From Nocardia vinacea (GTDB taxonomy: Bacteria; Actinomycetota; Actinomycetes; Mycobacteriales; Mycobacteriaceae), in assembly GCF_035920345.1 (NCBI RefSeq), contig NZ_CP109149.1, positions 7,192,001 through 7,256,000 on the forward strand: DNA of 64,000 bases. The letters are read 5' to 3'. The notes under the pieces were generated by a model. The model worked only from the letters and a program-made list of their open reading frames with translations. It did no database searches and was not told the DNA's origin. Both the position numbers and the translations under genes were made by a program. Shown here piece by piece: positions 17,746-27,135 of this stretch (the stretch's first letter is position 1; every line of letters begins with the position of its first letter).

Positions 17746-18924
17746 TCACAGTTGTTCGACGATGTATTCGGCGATCGGCATGGCGGAGGTAGCCGCCGGT
17801 GACGGTGCGTTGAGCACGTGAATCGAGCGCGGTGTCCGTTCGATCAGGAAGTCGTGTACCAGGGTGCCGTCGCGCAGTACCGCTTGCGCGCGGATGCCCG
17901 CCTCGCGTGGTCGCAGATCCGCGATCGTGAGCTCCGGACAGTACCTTCGGCATTCGGCCAGATAACCGCGTTTGAACAGGGAGTTGCGCAACTCGCGCAG
18001 TCCGGTGCGCACATGGGCGCGGGCCACTCGGTGGAAGCCGGGAAAACCGAGCACCGCACGGGTGTCTCGGGCGTCGAAGCTGCTCTTGCGGTAGCCCTCC
18101 CTGGCCAGGCCGAGCACGGCATTGGGGCCGACGGTCAGGGTGCCATCGATCATCGGGCTCAGATGAACCCCGAGGAAGGGCAGATTCGGATCGGGAATCG
18201 GATAGATCAGCGTGCGCACCAGTCCGGATCGGCTGGGCGGTAGCTGGTAGTACTCGCCGCGGAACGGCACGATGCGGAAATCGGTTTGCAGACCGGCGAG
18301 TGCGGCCATCCGATCGGCCTGTAGACCCGCACAGACCACCAGGGTGCGCGCCGTCCAAGAACCCGCGGGACTCGCCGCGGTGACCGCGTCCGCGGTTTCG
18401 GTGAGTGCGGTGACCTCGGCGTTCAGCACGATTTCGCCGCCCGCGGCCCGGACCTCCTCGGCGAGTGCGTTGGTGACGCGGGTGAAGTCGATGATGCCGG
18501 TGGCGGGCACGAATAATGCGCCGACGCCGGTCACATGCGGTTCGCGGCGAGTTAATTCGGCAGTGTCGACGAGTTCGACATCGACCTCGTTGCTGACCGA
18601 GCGTTCGTGCAGCGCGAGCATTCGCCGATATTCGGCGGCATTTGTGGCCACCAGCAGCTTTCCGCAGACCTCGAACGGAATGCCGTGTGCCGCGGCGAAT
18701 TCCTTGGTCCAGGCAGCGCCCTTTCGGCACAGGCGCGCCTTCAGACTGTCCGGCGGATAGTAGATGCCGGAATGGATGACGCCGCTGTTGTGCCCGGTCT
18801 GATGGGTCGCGAGTGCCTCGGCCTTGTCGACGAGCACCAGGCTCGCACCCGGATGCCGTCGCAGAATCCGATGCGCCGTCGCGACCCCGACGATCCCGCC
18901 CCCGATGACACAGAAGTCGTACAT
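17746..18924 (-). CDS. lhgO: L-2-hydroxyglutarate oxidase
   Basis: FAD enzyme of the DadA/LhgO group, 392 residues, oxidising L-2-hydroxyglutarate to 2-oxoglutarate and passing electrons to the respiratory chain or oxygen. The dinucleotide-binding motif GGGIVGVATA is at residues 8-17. THQTGHNSGVIHSGIYYPP near 40-60 is the LhgO hallmark, and PFRGEYY appears near 230. Length agrees with the family (about 395-420). The ribosome site is weak. It stands alone, with a 150-base gap upstream of the SRPBCC gene start region. A fused D-2-hydroxyacid dehydrogenase lies 15 kb away at 33226. Confidence 0.88.
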   Translation of the reverse strand: MYDFCVIGGGIVGVATAHRILRRHPGASLVLVDKAEALATHQTGHNSGVIHSGIYYPPDSLKARLCRKGAAWTKEFAAAHGIPFEVCGKLLVATNAAEYRRMLALHERSVSNEVDVELVDTAELTRREPHVTGVGALFVPATGIIDFTRVTNALAEEVRAAGGEIVLNAEVTALTETADAVTAASPAGSWTARTLVVCAGLQADRMAALAGLQTDFRIVPFRGEYYQLPPSRSGLVRTLIYPIPDPNLPFLGVHLSPMIDGTLTVGPNAVLGLAREGYRKSSFDARDTRAVLGFPGFHRVARAHVRTGLRELRNSLFKRGYLAECRRYCPELTIADLRPREAGIRAQAVLRDGTLVHDFLIERTPRSIHVLNAPSPAATSAMPIAEYIVEQL

Positions 18925-18943
18925 GGGACGCAGCGTAGGCGGA

Positions 18944-19651
18944 CTAGACCGCGATGGTGTCGTTCGCCGTCGTCATGGTCGGATTCGGGGTCGCGTCGAC
19001 CATGCCCGACGTGGCCGAATCGTCTACGGTCGCAGCATGTTCGGCGCTCGGCGCGGGGTTGCGATCGAGCCGCAGCCCGTGTTCACCGAGGGTCGGATCC
19101 GAGAAAGTGAATGTCACTTCGCCGTTGTGCGTATCGATCTCTGTGCGCAACTGGGTGACCCCGCCCGGATCGGCGTGGATGCCGAGCCGGTTTCGAACCG
19201 GTTCGGTGAGCAGAAAATCCGTCAGTGCCGTCAGCGCATTGGTATCCACCGTGAAGGCGACGGAATTCGCGCGGCCCGGTGCCACCTCCGCGCCGACATA
19301 GGCGGTGCCGAGGCGCAGTTTGCCGCTGATTCCGGCGGAGGCGGGCGAATCTGTATGGGCCTGAGAGGTTTTCACCATGCCGTCGCTGGATTCCGCGGGG
19401 AAGCGGCCGAATAGTGCGGGCAGGTCGCGAGTTCCACCGGTCAATATGGCATCGGAGAGTACGGGTCCGTAGTCGGTATCTACATCCGGAATCCGGACCG
19501 CAGGTGGTGCGGCCACATCGTTGGTGGCGTGCTGGGTGTCGGCCATCTGGTGGACGATGTAGGCCCCCGCGGTAACGGTGAGACTGAGGCTGGCGGCGCC
19601 CGCGAGCACGATGGCGGCATACCGAGCGATCTGGGCAGGCTTATGTGTCAC
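18944..19651 (-). CDS. Exported or membrane-anchored protein of unknown function
   Basis: Protein of 235 residues. GTG 19651 was chosen because AAGGAA lies just upstream (GGAAAGGAACGCATC); a longer frame to 19687 adds 12 residues. One hydrophobic segment at about 10-32 acts as signal anchor or signal peptide. The rest is polar, with no Cys and no enzymatic motif. The C-terminus is Thr/Asn-rich. It ends 19 bases before the lhgO start on the same strand, so co-transcription with lhgO is likely. I do not recognise the family. Confidence 0.65.
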   Translation of the reverse strand: MTHKPAQIARYAAIVLAGAASLSLTVTAGAYIVHQMADTQHATNDVAAPPAVRIPDVDTDYGPVLSDAILTGGTRDLPALFGRFPAESSDGMVKTSQAHTDSPASAGISGKLRLGTAYVGAEVAPGRANSVAFTVDTNALTALTDFLLTEPVRNRLGIHADPGGVTQLRTEIDTHNGEVTFTFSDPTLGEHGLRLDRNPAPSAEHAATVDDSATSGMVDATPNPTMTTANDTIAV

Positions 19652-19999
19652 GATGCGTTCCTTTCCGTCCGCCCCTGATCCCCTCACCGCGCGGCCCGCA
19701 TCGTTGAAAGCCGTACGCTTGTCCAGGTTACAGGGGCGGCCGCGGGTGGCACCGCATGAGGGAGATCAGCATCACAAAGCCGGATGACGCCCGCGGTACC
19801 GAACTCGAGCCGAATGGCGTCGTCAATGTTTCTACAAGCTGACAAGCGGGTAAATACACTTAGCTGGCGAGCGCCATTCTCGACTGCCACATCGAGACAC
19901 CCGGCCAACGGCGTCCGGCCGACACGAACGGCGCACCCAAGTGTGGCGCTCGCCCGCACCCAGAATTCCGGTCGGACCCGATGGTTCGGATGCGGCGGG
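19652..19999. other. Intergenic region without a convincing gene
   Basis: About 350 bases. A 28-codon plus-strand frame begins at ATG 19757 with a coding-like start (MREISITKPDDARG) but has a poor ribosome site and ends at 19843. It may be a short peptide or the remnant of a longer gene. Frames on the opposite strand look non-coding. Confidence 0.45.
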
Positions 20000-20785
20000 T
20001 CAGGCGAACTGGCCCGCCGACCGCCCGTCACCCGTCGGCCCCGCGAAAGCCTGTGCGATGGTGAGCCATTCGGCGGCGTCCGCACCCACTGTTGCCAGCG
20101 CGAGATCGTCACGGTGACGTCGCTGCGTCACCAGTAGGCAGAAGTCGAATGCGTGACCGGTCACTTTCTGCGCGGCATCCTCGGGACCCCAGGACCACAC
20201 GCTGTCGTCCGGTGCGGTGAGTTCGACTCGGAATTCCTCGGCCGGCACGGTCTTACCGCGCACTGTGTAGGCGAAGTTCCTGGTCCGCACGCCGATATGG
20301 GCGACCGTGCGCAGCCGGGCGGTCGGTGTCCTGGTCAACCCGAGTGCGTCGGCGATGTCCTGGCCGTGCGCGAAGGTCTCCATCATGCGCGCGCTGACCA
20401 TGGATGCCGGGCTCATCGGCGGTCCGAACCACGGCAGTTTGGTGCCGGACGGCAGCGCGCGCAGCGCTTCGATCAGACCGACACGGCCGTGGCGCCATCG
20501 GTCGAGCAGTTCGGCGGCGGGTGCGGTGGCCGCCTCCTCGGCGGCCTCGTCGACGAAGGTGAACGCCTTCGGGCCCGCCTCCTCGACCAGCTTCGCGAAA
20601 CCGTCCGGATCGGTGGCGGCCAGCGCGGCGACCTCGTCGGTCCAGGCCAGATGGCCGATCTGATGGGCGATACTCCAGCCGGGCGCCGGCGTCGGCGCGG
20701 ACCAGTCCGCCAGCGGGGCGACGATTCGTTCCAGTTCCGCGCAGTCGTCGGCGAAATCGCGCAGGAGCGCGTCTAGGTCGGCCAT
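20000..20785 (-). CDS. TIGR03084-like protein (DinB / mycothiol-dependent isomerase fold)
   Basis: Protein of 261 residues. The N-terminal half matches the four-helix metal-binding fold of DinB/YfiT and mycothiol-dependent maleylpyruvate isomerases: a His in IAHQIGHLAWTD near 47 and another in METFAHGQDIADALG near 145 are candidate metal ligands. The C-terminal part fits the actinobacterial TIGR03084 family. ATG 20785 was picked because homology-like sequence starts there. A perfect palindrome, CAAGCA-N4-TGCTTG, lies 76-91 bases upstream and may be its operator. Function unknown; possibly a thiol transferase. Confidence 0.8.
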   Translation of the reverse strand: MADLDALLRDFADDCAELERIVAPLADWSAPTPAPGWSIAHQIGHLAWTDEVAALAATDPDGFAKLVEEAGPKAFTFVDEAAEEAATAPAAELLDRWRHGRVGLIEALRALPSGTKLPWFGPPMSPASMVSARMMETFAHGQDIADALGLTRTPTARLRTVAHIGVRTRNFAYTVRGKTVPAEEFRVELTAPDDSVWSWGPEDAAQKVTGHAFDFCLLVTQRRHRDDLALATVGADAAEWLTIAQAFAGPTGDGRSAGQFA

Positions 20786-20860
20786 CAGATCCCTGTCCCG
20801 TCCAGGCGCACTGCTTCGTACACCGTCGTGGTTCAGCATCGCAGCGGGTCCGAAAAAATG

Positions 20861-20876
20861 CAAGCATGCGTGCTTG
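20861..20876. promoter_or_regulatory. Palindrome CAAGCA-N4-TGCTTG, candidate TetR-type operator
   Basis: Perfect 6-bp arms with a TGCG spacer, upstream of the TIGR03084-like gene and downstream of the DUF445-like gene. Size and symmetry fit a TetR-family operator. No regulator gene adjoins it. Confidence 0.4.
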
Positions 20877-20915
20877 TATTTGCCCCGAGCCCGCCGCCGA
20901 CCGGATTCAGGCCGG

Positions 20916-22271
20916 TTACCAGCCGAAAATCGTCAGGTGGGCGGCGCCGACCAGCAGGCCGAGCAGTGCGCCGTGCAGGTATAACAGCCAGGCATCCTGT
21001 TCGACGGAGGCGTAGAACATCTCCATGAACTCCCCCGGGGTGAGGTCCTGGAGCTTGCGTGCGGCGAACTCGTCGATCTTCTTGGCCTGTTCGAGGGTGA
21101 ACGCCTCGTCCTCGACCAGGCTGGGCGCCAGCCCGACCGCCGCGCCCGCGGCGCCGACCTTGAGATTGTCGAACTGGCGGCGGCCGAAGGCGACGCGCAC
21201 GATCGAGGTGGTCGGGCCGAGTTGGCGATGGATCTCATCGGAGACCAGCCGCTCGATCAGCTGCCTGGTCTTATCGCCGTTCGGACCGTCGAGCAGTTCC
21301 TTGGACAGGTTCGGCAGCGTCAGCACCTGGTAGGCGAGGATGTGCGCGAGATCGGTCGCCGCCTGCGGCTGCCGCTTGGCCAGCAGCGCCTGCTTCCACA
21401 AATACTTGTAGCGCGGCTGCGGATCACCCGGTTCGAAGACCATTTTGACCGCGACGACATTCACGATCACGCCGATCGCCGCCGAGGCAAGCAGCACGAT
21501 CACCCAACCCGGCACCCAACCCAACACCGGAATGGTGTGGTGCACATGCATATACAGTGCGAGCAGCAGGCCGAACGGCGCACCGAGTAGGCCGATGCGC
21601 ACCATGAAACGCAATTCGGGGGCGGCAATGGTGGTGGTCAGATCCTTGAGGATGTACGGGTTTTCCTGCAGATACCGGATGACGAAGGTTTTGATATCGA
21701 TGAGCTGGTCGACATTGTCGCCGAGCGATTCGAAGGCCCGCCTGGTCAATCCGGGCAATTCCCGGTCCACCCGCTGATAGATGACCTGCTTCATCGCCTT
21801 CGGCACACCGCGCCACAGGTCCGGATTCTCCCGGTACATCACCTCGTCGACGAGCGGTTTGACCTGCTTGCTCGCGAGTATCGCGAGGTAATCGGCAATA
21901 CTCTCCAGATCCAGTTCGTGGATGAAATCCCGCGGACTGCCGATGCGCATCAGTGCCTTGTCGACGCAAATACTCGCCATCTTCTCCGCGCGCGCCGGAA
22001 TGAATCCCTGGAATCCGAACCGGCGGCCGTCACCGGAGAATGTCGGCAGCACCTGGACTCGGCGCGGAAAATACGGATACAACACCTGGAGGCCAGGAAT
22101 CCGGATTCCGCGAAAAACGACCGGCCAGAACAGCATCAGCACACCGGTCCAGTTGGTGAGCCAACCGGCGAGCGCACTGAAGATCGGAAAGGTGATCAGA
22201 TCGACGGAGAACTTGGACAGGCCGGTCAGTGCTTCCCAATCGATGAACACTCCGGAGGTGAGTGTTGTCAT
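20916..22271 (-). CDS. DUF445-like membrane protein
   Basis: Protein of 451 residues with membrane segments near the N-terminus (VDLITFPIFSALAGWLTNW), the middle (GLLGAPFGLLLALYMH and WVIVLLASAAIGVIVNVVAVKM) and the extreme C-terminus (LLYLHGALLGLLVGAAHLTIFGW). This helix-hairpin arrangement with long amphipathic soluble parts is that of the DUF445/YheB group. Known members are poorly characterised membrane proteins. ATG 22271 has GGGGATCCC upstream. The gene is read away from the MerR gene with a gap of 120 bases and stands as a single unit. Confidence 0.8.
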   Translation of the reverse strand: MTTLTSGVFIDWEALTGLSKFSVDLITFPIFSALAGWLTNWTGVLMLFWPVVFRGIRIPGLQVLYPYFPRRVQVLPTFSGDGRRFGFQGFIPARAEKMASICVDKALMRIGSPRDFIHELDLESIADYLAILASKQVKPLVDEVMYRENPDLWRGVPKAMKQVIYQRVDRELPGLTRRAFESLGDNVDQLIDIKTFVIRYLQENPYILKDLTTTIAAPELRFMVRIGLLGAPFGLLLALYMHVHHTIPVLGWVPGWVIVLLASAAIGVIVNVVAVKMVFEPGDPQPRYKYLWKQALLAKRQPQAATDLAHILAYQVLTLPNLSKELLDGPNGDKTRQLIERLVSDEIHRQLGPTTSIVRVAFGRRQFDNLKVGAAGAAVGLAPSLVEDEAFTLEQAKKIDEFAARKLQDLTPGEFMEMFYASVEQDAWLLYLHGALLGLLVGAAHLTIFGW

Positions 22272-22390
22272 CGTGGGATCCCCCTGAAGCCGCCCAAGTG
22301 GTGAGATATCTAGCTGCCAACATTCTCATTGGCTCCGACGGGGTGTCAATGCGGGACTACCTGGATCGACGGTGACCGGACTCCGACGTA

Positions 22391-22834
22391 TCAGCCCGGG
22401 TGCGCAGTGCGGTCGCCGATCGCGATCCGACCTCGGTAGATATCGAGCTTGCGGTCGATGAGCGCGAGGTTCTCCTGGATCTCGGCGAGCTTGGCGACCA
22501 CTTCGGCACGGTGTGCCTCCATCAGCGCGATGCGTTCGGGTTCGTTGCCGTTTCCGGCGGCCACGAGTTCGGCGTAGCGACGGATGGTCTGGATGGGCAT
22601 TCCGGTGGCGCGCAGCCTGGTGCATACGTAGATCCAGTCCAGGTCGAGCTGGTGGTAGCGCCGCCGCCCGCTGGCGGTGCGGTCGATGGGGGTGATGACC
22701 AGGCCGGCGCGCTCGTAGTAGCGCAGGGTGTGCACGCTGACCCCGGTGCGGCGGGCGGCCTCGCCGATACTCAGCCCGTCCGGGTTGTCGCAGCGAACCG
22801 GTCCGGATACCGGCTGCCCATCGACTTCGAACAC
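22391..22834 (-). CDS. MerR family transcriptional regulator
   Basis: Protein of 147 residues. The winged helix-turn-helix DNA-binding domain spans about 18-88 (LSIGEAARRTGVSVHTLRYY), followed by the dimerising coiled coil (about 95-140). No Cys suitable for metal sensing is present in the C-terminal part, which suggests a small-molecule or redox-independent type. GTG 22834 gives the usual length for short MerR proteins, but its ribosome site is weak. It is divergent from lon across 124 bases, so it may share promoter space. It lacks features that would make it HspR, which normally sits beside dnaK. Confidence 0.85.
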   Translation of the reverse strand: MFEVDGQPVSGPVRCDNPDGLSIGEAARRTGVSVHTLRYYERAGLVITPIDRTASGRRRYHQLDLDWIYVCTRLRATGMPIQTIRRYAELVAAGNGNEPERIALMEAHRAEVVAKLAEIQENLALIDRKLDIYRGRIAIGDRTAHPG

Positions 22835-22918
22835 GCTCTGAATTCTAGTGCCGCATCGAACGCTGATCGCTCTGAGCGAACGTGGGCCGCGGTGTGGAAC
22901 AAACGTGGAATGCCCGGG

Positions 22919-22939
22919 GTTGACTGGGCATCGCTCAAC
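22919..22939. promoter_or_regulatory. HAIR-like (HspR) inverted repeat upstream of lon
   Basis: The 21 bases read GTTGACT-N7-GCTCAAC. The HspR consensus is CTTGAGT-N7-ACTCAAG; ten of the 14 arm positions agree and the spacing is exact. It lies 20-40 bases before the lon GTG. HspR represses lon in Streptomyces, so the site makes sense. Confidence 0.5.
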
Positions 22940-22958
22940 TTTTGGAAGGGTCGAACAC

Positions 22959-25361
22959 GTGACTACACCACAGAACCTGCCGGTGCTGTTCCTGACCGAT
23001 CCGATCGTGCTGCCGGGCATGGTCGTGCCCATCGAACTGGACGAATCGGCGCAGGCCGCCATCGACGCCGCGCGCGCCGCGAATACCGACGCGGTGCTGC
23101 TCGCGCCCCGATTGACCGAGGGCTACGCCTCCTACGGCGTCGTCGCCACCATCGAACAGGTCGGCCGGATGCGCGGTGGCGCGCCCGCCGCGGTGCTGAA
23201 GGCCGAACGGCGCGCCAAGATCGGCCACGGGGTCACCGGGCCGGGCGCCGCGCTGTGGGTCGAAGCCGAACCGGTCGAGACGCCCGTCGCCGACGGTCGC
23301 ACCAAAGAGCTTGCCGCCGAATACAAGAAGCTGGTCGTTTCGGTGCTGCAGCGCCGCGAGGCCTGGCAGATCATCGACGCGGTCAATCAGCTGACCGATC
23401 CGTCGGCGATCGCCGACACCGCGGGCTACGCGCCGTACCTGACCGCCGAGGAGAAGCGTGAGCTGCTCGAAACTCCGGATACCGCACAGCGTTTGACCAA
23501 GCTGATCGAGTGGACCAAGGCACATATCGCCGAGGCGGAGGTCACCGAGAAGATCAGCGAGGATGTCCGCGAGGGCATGGAGAAGAGTCAGCGCGAATTC
23601 CTGCTGCGCCAGCAGCTCAATGCCATTCGCAAGGAACTCGGCGAGGACGAGCCCGACGGCGCCGACGACTACCGCACCCGGGTCGAGCAGGCCGATCTGC
23701 CCGATGACGTGCGCGCCGAGGCGTTGCGCGAGGTCGGTCGACTGGAGCGGGCCAGCGATCAGAGCCCGGAATCCGGCTGGATCCGGACCTGGCTGGACAC
23801 CGTCCTCGACCTGCCGTGGACCGTGAAAACCACCGACAGCGCCGATGTTTCGGCCGCCCGCGCGGTGTTGGACGCCGATCACCACGGCCTGGACGAGGTC
23901 AAGGATCGCATGGTCGAGTACCTGGCCGTGCGCTCCCGCCGGGCCGCGCGCGGACTCGAGGTCGTCGGCGGACGTGGTTCCGGAGCCGTGCTCGCGCTGG
24001 TCGGTCCGCCCGGTGTCGGCAAGACCTCGCTCGGTGAGTCGGTGGCACGGGCCATGGGCCGCAAGTTCGTTCGCGTCGCCCTCGGTGGTGTGCGCGACGA
24101 GGCGGAGATCCGCGGGCACCGGCGCACCTACGTCGGTGCGTTGCCGGGCCGGATCGTGCGTGCCATCAAGGAGGCGGGATCGATGAATCCCGTTGTCCTG
24201 CTGGATGAAATCGACAAGGTCGGCTCGGACTTCCGCGGTGATCCGGCCGCGGCACTACTCGAGGTGCTGGATCCGGCACAGAACCACACATTCCGCGACC
24301 ACTACCTGGATCTGGACCTGGACCTGTCCGACGTGCTGTTCATCGCGACCGCGAATGTCTTGGAGACCATTCCCGGCCCGCTGCTGGACCGCATGGAAAT
24401 GATCAGCGTCGACGGTTACACCGAGGACGACAAGGTGGCCATCGCCCGCGACTTCCTGGTGCCACGGCAGCTGGAACGCAATGCGCTTACCGCCGCGGAG
24501 GTTTCGATCACCGACGAGGCATTGCGCGAGGTCGCGGCCAACTACACCCGGGAAGCCGGTGTGCGGCAGCTGGAGCGGTTGATCGCGAAGGCATTGCGCA
24601 AGGCTGCGACTCGGCTGTCCGAGGACGGAACTGGTTCGGCCGACAACGTGGTGTCGCTGGGTTACGACGCCGAGCTGGGTTACGACGCGCTGGAGTCGTT
24701 GACCATAGACCTGGAAAACCTGAAGGACTACCTGGGTCGCCCGCGCTTCACCCCGGATTCGGTGGAACGCACCGCGGTCCCCGGTGTGGCAACGGGTTTG
24801 GCGGTCACCGGTCTCGGCGGCGATGTCCTCTACATCGAGGCAAATGGCGCCGAGGGCGAGCGTGCGCTCACCCTGACCGGTCAGCTGGGTGATGTCATGA
24901 AGGAGTCGGCGCAGATCGCCCTCACCTACGTGCGCTCGCACCTGGCAGAGATCGGCATCGAACCGTCCGTGCTGGATCGCAATATCCACATCCACTTCCC
25001 GGCGGGTGCGGTGCCGAAGGACGGGCCGTCGGCGGGTGTCACCATGGTCACCGCCCTGGTGTCGCTGGCGCTCGGCCGGCAGGTGCGCGCGGATGTCGGC
25101 ATGACCGGTGAGGTCACGCTGAACGGCCGGGTGCTACCGATCGGCGGAGTGAAGCAGAAGCTGATGGCCGCGCAGCGTGCGGGGCTGAAGACGGTGTTCA
25201 TCCCGGCCCGCAACGAGCCGGACCTGGATGATGTGCCCGCCGAGGTGTTGGCCGCCCTGGATGTGCGCCCGGTCGCCGATGTGGCCGACATCCTGGCCTA
25301 CGCCATCGAACCGGTCGCCGAACCGGCCCTGAGCGCCCCCGCCTTCGCGGCGAGCGCCTGA
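22959..25361 (+). CDS. lon: ATP-dependent protease Lon (LonA)
   Basis: Cytosolic AAA+ protease of 800 residues that degrades misfolded and some regulatory proteins. Substrate-binding N-domain about 10-200, a coiled-coil linker region near 200-290, Walker A GPPGVGKTS near 350, Walker B VVLLDEIDK near 415, and the protease domain at the end with catalytic Ser in PKDGPSAGVTM and Lys in GGVKQKLMAAQRAG. GTG 22959 has TGGAAGGG at 8 bases; a longer frame to 22848 runs over the regulatory site. A strong terminator follows. Probably heat-inducible through the HAIR-like site. All functional residues are intact. Confidence 0.96.
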   Translation: MTTPQNLPVLFLTDPIVLPGMVVPIELDESAQAAIDAARAANTDAVLLAPRLTEGYASYGVVATIEQVGRMRGGAPAAVLKAERRAKIGHGVTGPGAALWVEAEPVETPVADGRTKELAAEYKKLVVSVLQRREAWQIIDAVNQLTDPSAIADTAGYAPYLTAEEKRELLETPDTAQRLTKLIEWTKAHIAEAEVTEKISEDVREGMEKSQREFLLRQQLNAIRKELGEDEPDGADDYRTRVEQADLPDDVRAEALREVGRLERASDQSPESGWIRTWLDTVLDLPWTVKTTDSADVSAARAVLDADHHGLDEVKDRMVEYLAVRSRRAARGLEVVGGRGSGAVLALVGPPGVGKTSLGESVARAMGRKFVRVALGGVRDEAEIRGHRRTYVGALPGRIVRAIKEAGSMNPVVLLDEIDKVGSDFRGDPAAALLEVLDPAQNHTFRDHYLDLDLDLSDVLFIATANVLETIPGPLLDRMEMISVDGYTEDDKVAIARDFLVPRQLERNALTAAEVSITDEALREVAANYTREAGVRQLERLIAKALRKAATRLSEDGTGSADNVVSLGYDAELGYDALESLTIDLENLKDYLGRPRFTPDSVERTAVPGVATGLAVTGLGGDVLYIEANGAEGERALTLTGQLGDVMKESAQIALTYVRSHLAEIGIEPSVLDRNIHIHFPAGAVPKDGPSAGVTMVTALVSLALGRQVRADVGMTGEVTLNGRVLPIGGVKQKLMAAQRAGLKTVFIPARNEPDLDDVPAEVLAALDVRPVADVADILAYAIEPVAEPALSAPAFAASA

Positions 25362-25370
25362 TATTCCCCT

Positions 25371-25404
25371 GAAACGGGCCGTACCTGCGGGTACGGCCCG
25401 TTTC
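25371..25404 (+). terminator. Strong terminator after lon
   Basis: Perfect 15-bp stem (25371-25385 with 25390-25404) with a TGCG loop, ending in GTTTC, 9 bases after the lon stop. Confidence 0.92.
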
Positions 25405-25468
25405 GTATGCATGGTCGCCGTGACCGCGACGCAAGGGCGGTGCAAGCCCGTGCGCACACGATCGTGGC

Positions 25469-27088
25469 ATGACTCCTACGCAGCGGATTCCCGTTCTCGT
25501 TGTCGGCGGCGGCCTGGTCGGACTATCGGCCGCGCTGTTCCTCGAATATCACGATGTCCCTTATGTTCTCGTCGAAAAACGGACCAAGGCATCGGCGTTG
25601 CCGAAGGCGCGCGGCCTGCATACCAGGACCACCGAGCTGTTCCGTCAGGTCGGCGTCGAGGGGCGGGTCGAGCAGGCCGCCGCGACCGCATTGCGGGCGG
25701 GCAGCTTCGGTGGCGCGAGCCGAGGCACCAGCCTGATCACCGCCGAGCCGCTCGACCTCGGTCACTTGCGGGCGGCAATGGCGGCGGCCGATCCCAGCCC
25801 GTCGCAGTTCTGCTTCCTGCCCCAGGTACTGCTCGAGCCGGTGCTCGCGGAGCAGGCACGCGAACGCGGTGGTGACCTCCGATTCGGGGCCGAGCTCATC
25901 GACTTCGAAACCGATGACGCGGGTGTCACCGCAACCCTGCGTGACGAGTCGGGCCGCCGCTCGGTTATCCGGGCCGACTACCTCATCGCGGCTGACGGTG
26001 CGGCCAGCTCGATCCGTCGGGCACTGGGTATCGATGGCTGGGAGCTGCCGCCGACGCGCTACTACATCAATGCCTTTGTGCGGACGGATCTTACGGGGGT
26101 GCTGGGCGGTCGCACCTTCAGCCAGTGCGAGATCAGCAACGACACCATGCGCGGACTCGTCTTGTCCAAGAACAACACCGACGAATGGTCCTTCCAGCTC
26201 GAATACGATCCGACCCGTGAGTCGGCCGCGGACTATCCGGACGAACGCTGCGTCGAGCTGATCCGCGCCGCGATCGGCGTGCCCGATATCGAGGTCGAGG
26301 TGCTGGCGCGAAGTGCTTGGGACACCGGCAGTTTCGTGGCCGACGAGTACCGGCGCGGCCGGGTCTTCCTCGCCGGTGACGCCGCCCACCGGCACGCGCC
26401 GTGGGGTGGTTTCGGCGGCAATACCGGTGTCGCCGACGCACATAATCTGGTCTGGAAGCTGGCCGCCGTGCTTTCGGGTACCGGCGGACCCGCACTGCTC
26501 GATTCCTATCAGACCGAACGCTGGTCACGTGCGATCATCGCCGCCGAACAGGCCAATCTAGGAGACGACTTCGAAACCCGCTACGGCATCGAAACCCCTG
26601 ACAACGCAGAGATGTTGGCGCGGCGGTTGGATTTCGGGGCGGTCATGTCGCGCTTCCGGTACGCGTCGAGCGCGGTATCGCGTAAGCCAGCGGATTGCGT
26701 CGAATGGGTCGAACCGCATGTCGATCGGCTGACCGGACAGGTCGGAACGCGACTGCCGCACCTGTGGCTCGACGCCGAGCACACCACCTCGACCTTGGAT
26801 CTCTGTGGACCCGGTTACGCGATACTGATCGCCGGGAGCTCGGCTGCCTGGCGCGATGCCGCGGCCGATGCGCAGCGCGAGACCGGTATCGAGATCGCGG
26901 TGCACGGCTTGGGCGCCGAGTGGGGTGCCTGCACCGATCTGCCGGAGGGTGGGGCGCTGCTGGTGCGTCCGGACGGGCATGTGGCGGCACGTTCCGATCA
27001 GGGCCTGTATCCCAGGTCGCTGGTCGCGACGTTACGGTCGCTCATGGGCTGGTCGGCGTCGGTGCTGGACACCAAGGCCATGGCTTGA
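25469..27088 (+). CDS. FAD-dependent aromatic hydroxylase (RdmE/PgaE-like)
   Basis: Class A flavoprotein monooxygenase of 539 residues. It has the FAD motif GGGLVGLSAALFLE near 14-27, the DG motif YLIAADGAASSIRRALG near 170-190 and the GD motif VFLAGDAAHRHAPWGGFGGN near 300. A C-terminal thioredoxin-like domain (about 410-535) lacks the CxxC pair, as in polyketide aromatic hydroxylases such as RdmE and PgaE. It would use NAD(P)H and oxygen to hydroxylate an aromatic ring. No polyketide genes adjoin it, so a catabolic or detoxifying role is equally likely. The start has no clear ribosome site. Confidence 0.9.
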   Translation: MTPTQRIPVLVVGGGLVGLSAALFLEYHDVPYVLVEKRTKASALPKARGLHTRTTELFRQVGVEGRVEQAAATALRAGSFGGASRGTSLITAEPLDLGHLRAAMAAADPSPSQFCFLPQVLLEPVLAEQARERGGDLRFGAELIDFETDDAGVTATLRDESGRRSVIRADYLIAADGAASSIRRALGIDGWELPPTRYYINAFVRTDLTGVLGGRTFSQCEISNDTMRGLVLSKNNTDEWSFQLEYDPTRESAADYPDERCVELIRAAIGVPDIEVEVLARSAWDTGSFVADEYRRGRVFLAGDAAHRHAPWGGFGGNTGVADAHNLVWKLAAVLSGTGGPALLDSYQTERWSRAIIAAEQANLGDDFETRYGIETPDNAEMLARRLDFGAVMSRFRYASSAVSRKPADCVEWVEPHVDRLTGQVGTRLPHLWLDAEHTTSTLDLCGPGYAILIAGSSAAWRDAAADAQRETGIEIAVHGLGAEWGACTDLPEGGALLVRPDGHVAARSDQGLYPRSLVATLRSLMGWSASVLDTKAMA

Positions 27089-27135
27089 TCCTGAGGGGCG
27101 TTTCCGGTGTGCCGCACAGTGATTCGCAATGGACC

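Noticed and set aside
19684..20137. Open frames of 117-142 codons on both strands before the TIGR03084-like gene
   Set aside because: Arg/Pro-rich with no ribosome site or domain; they overlap the real gene in other frames.
22391..22834. Calling the MerR gene HspR
   Set aside because: HspR normally lies in the dnaK operon; here only the family is supported and the gene is divergent from lon.
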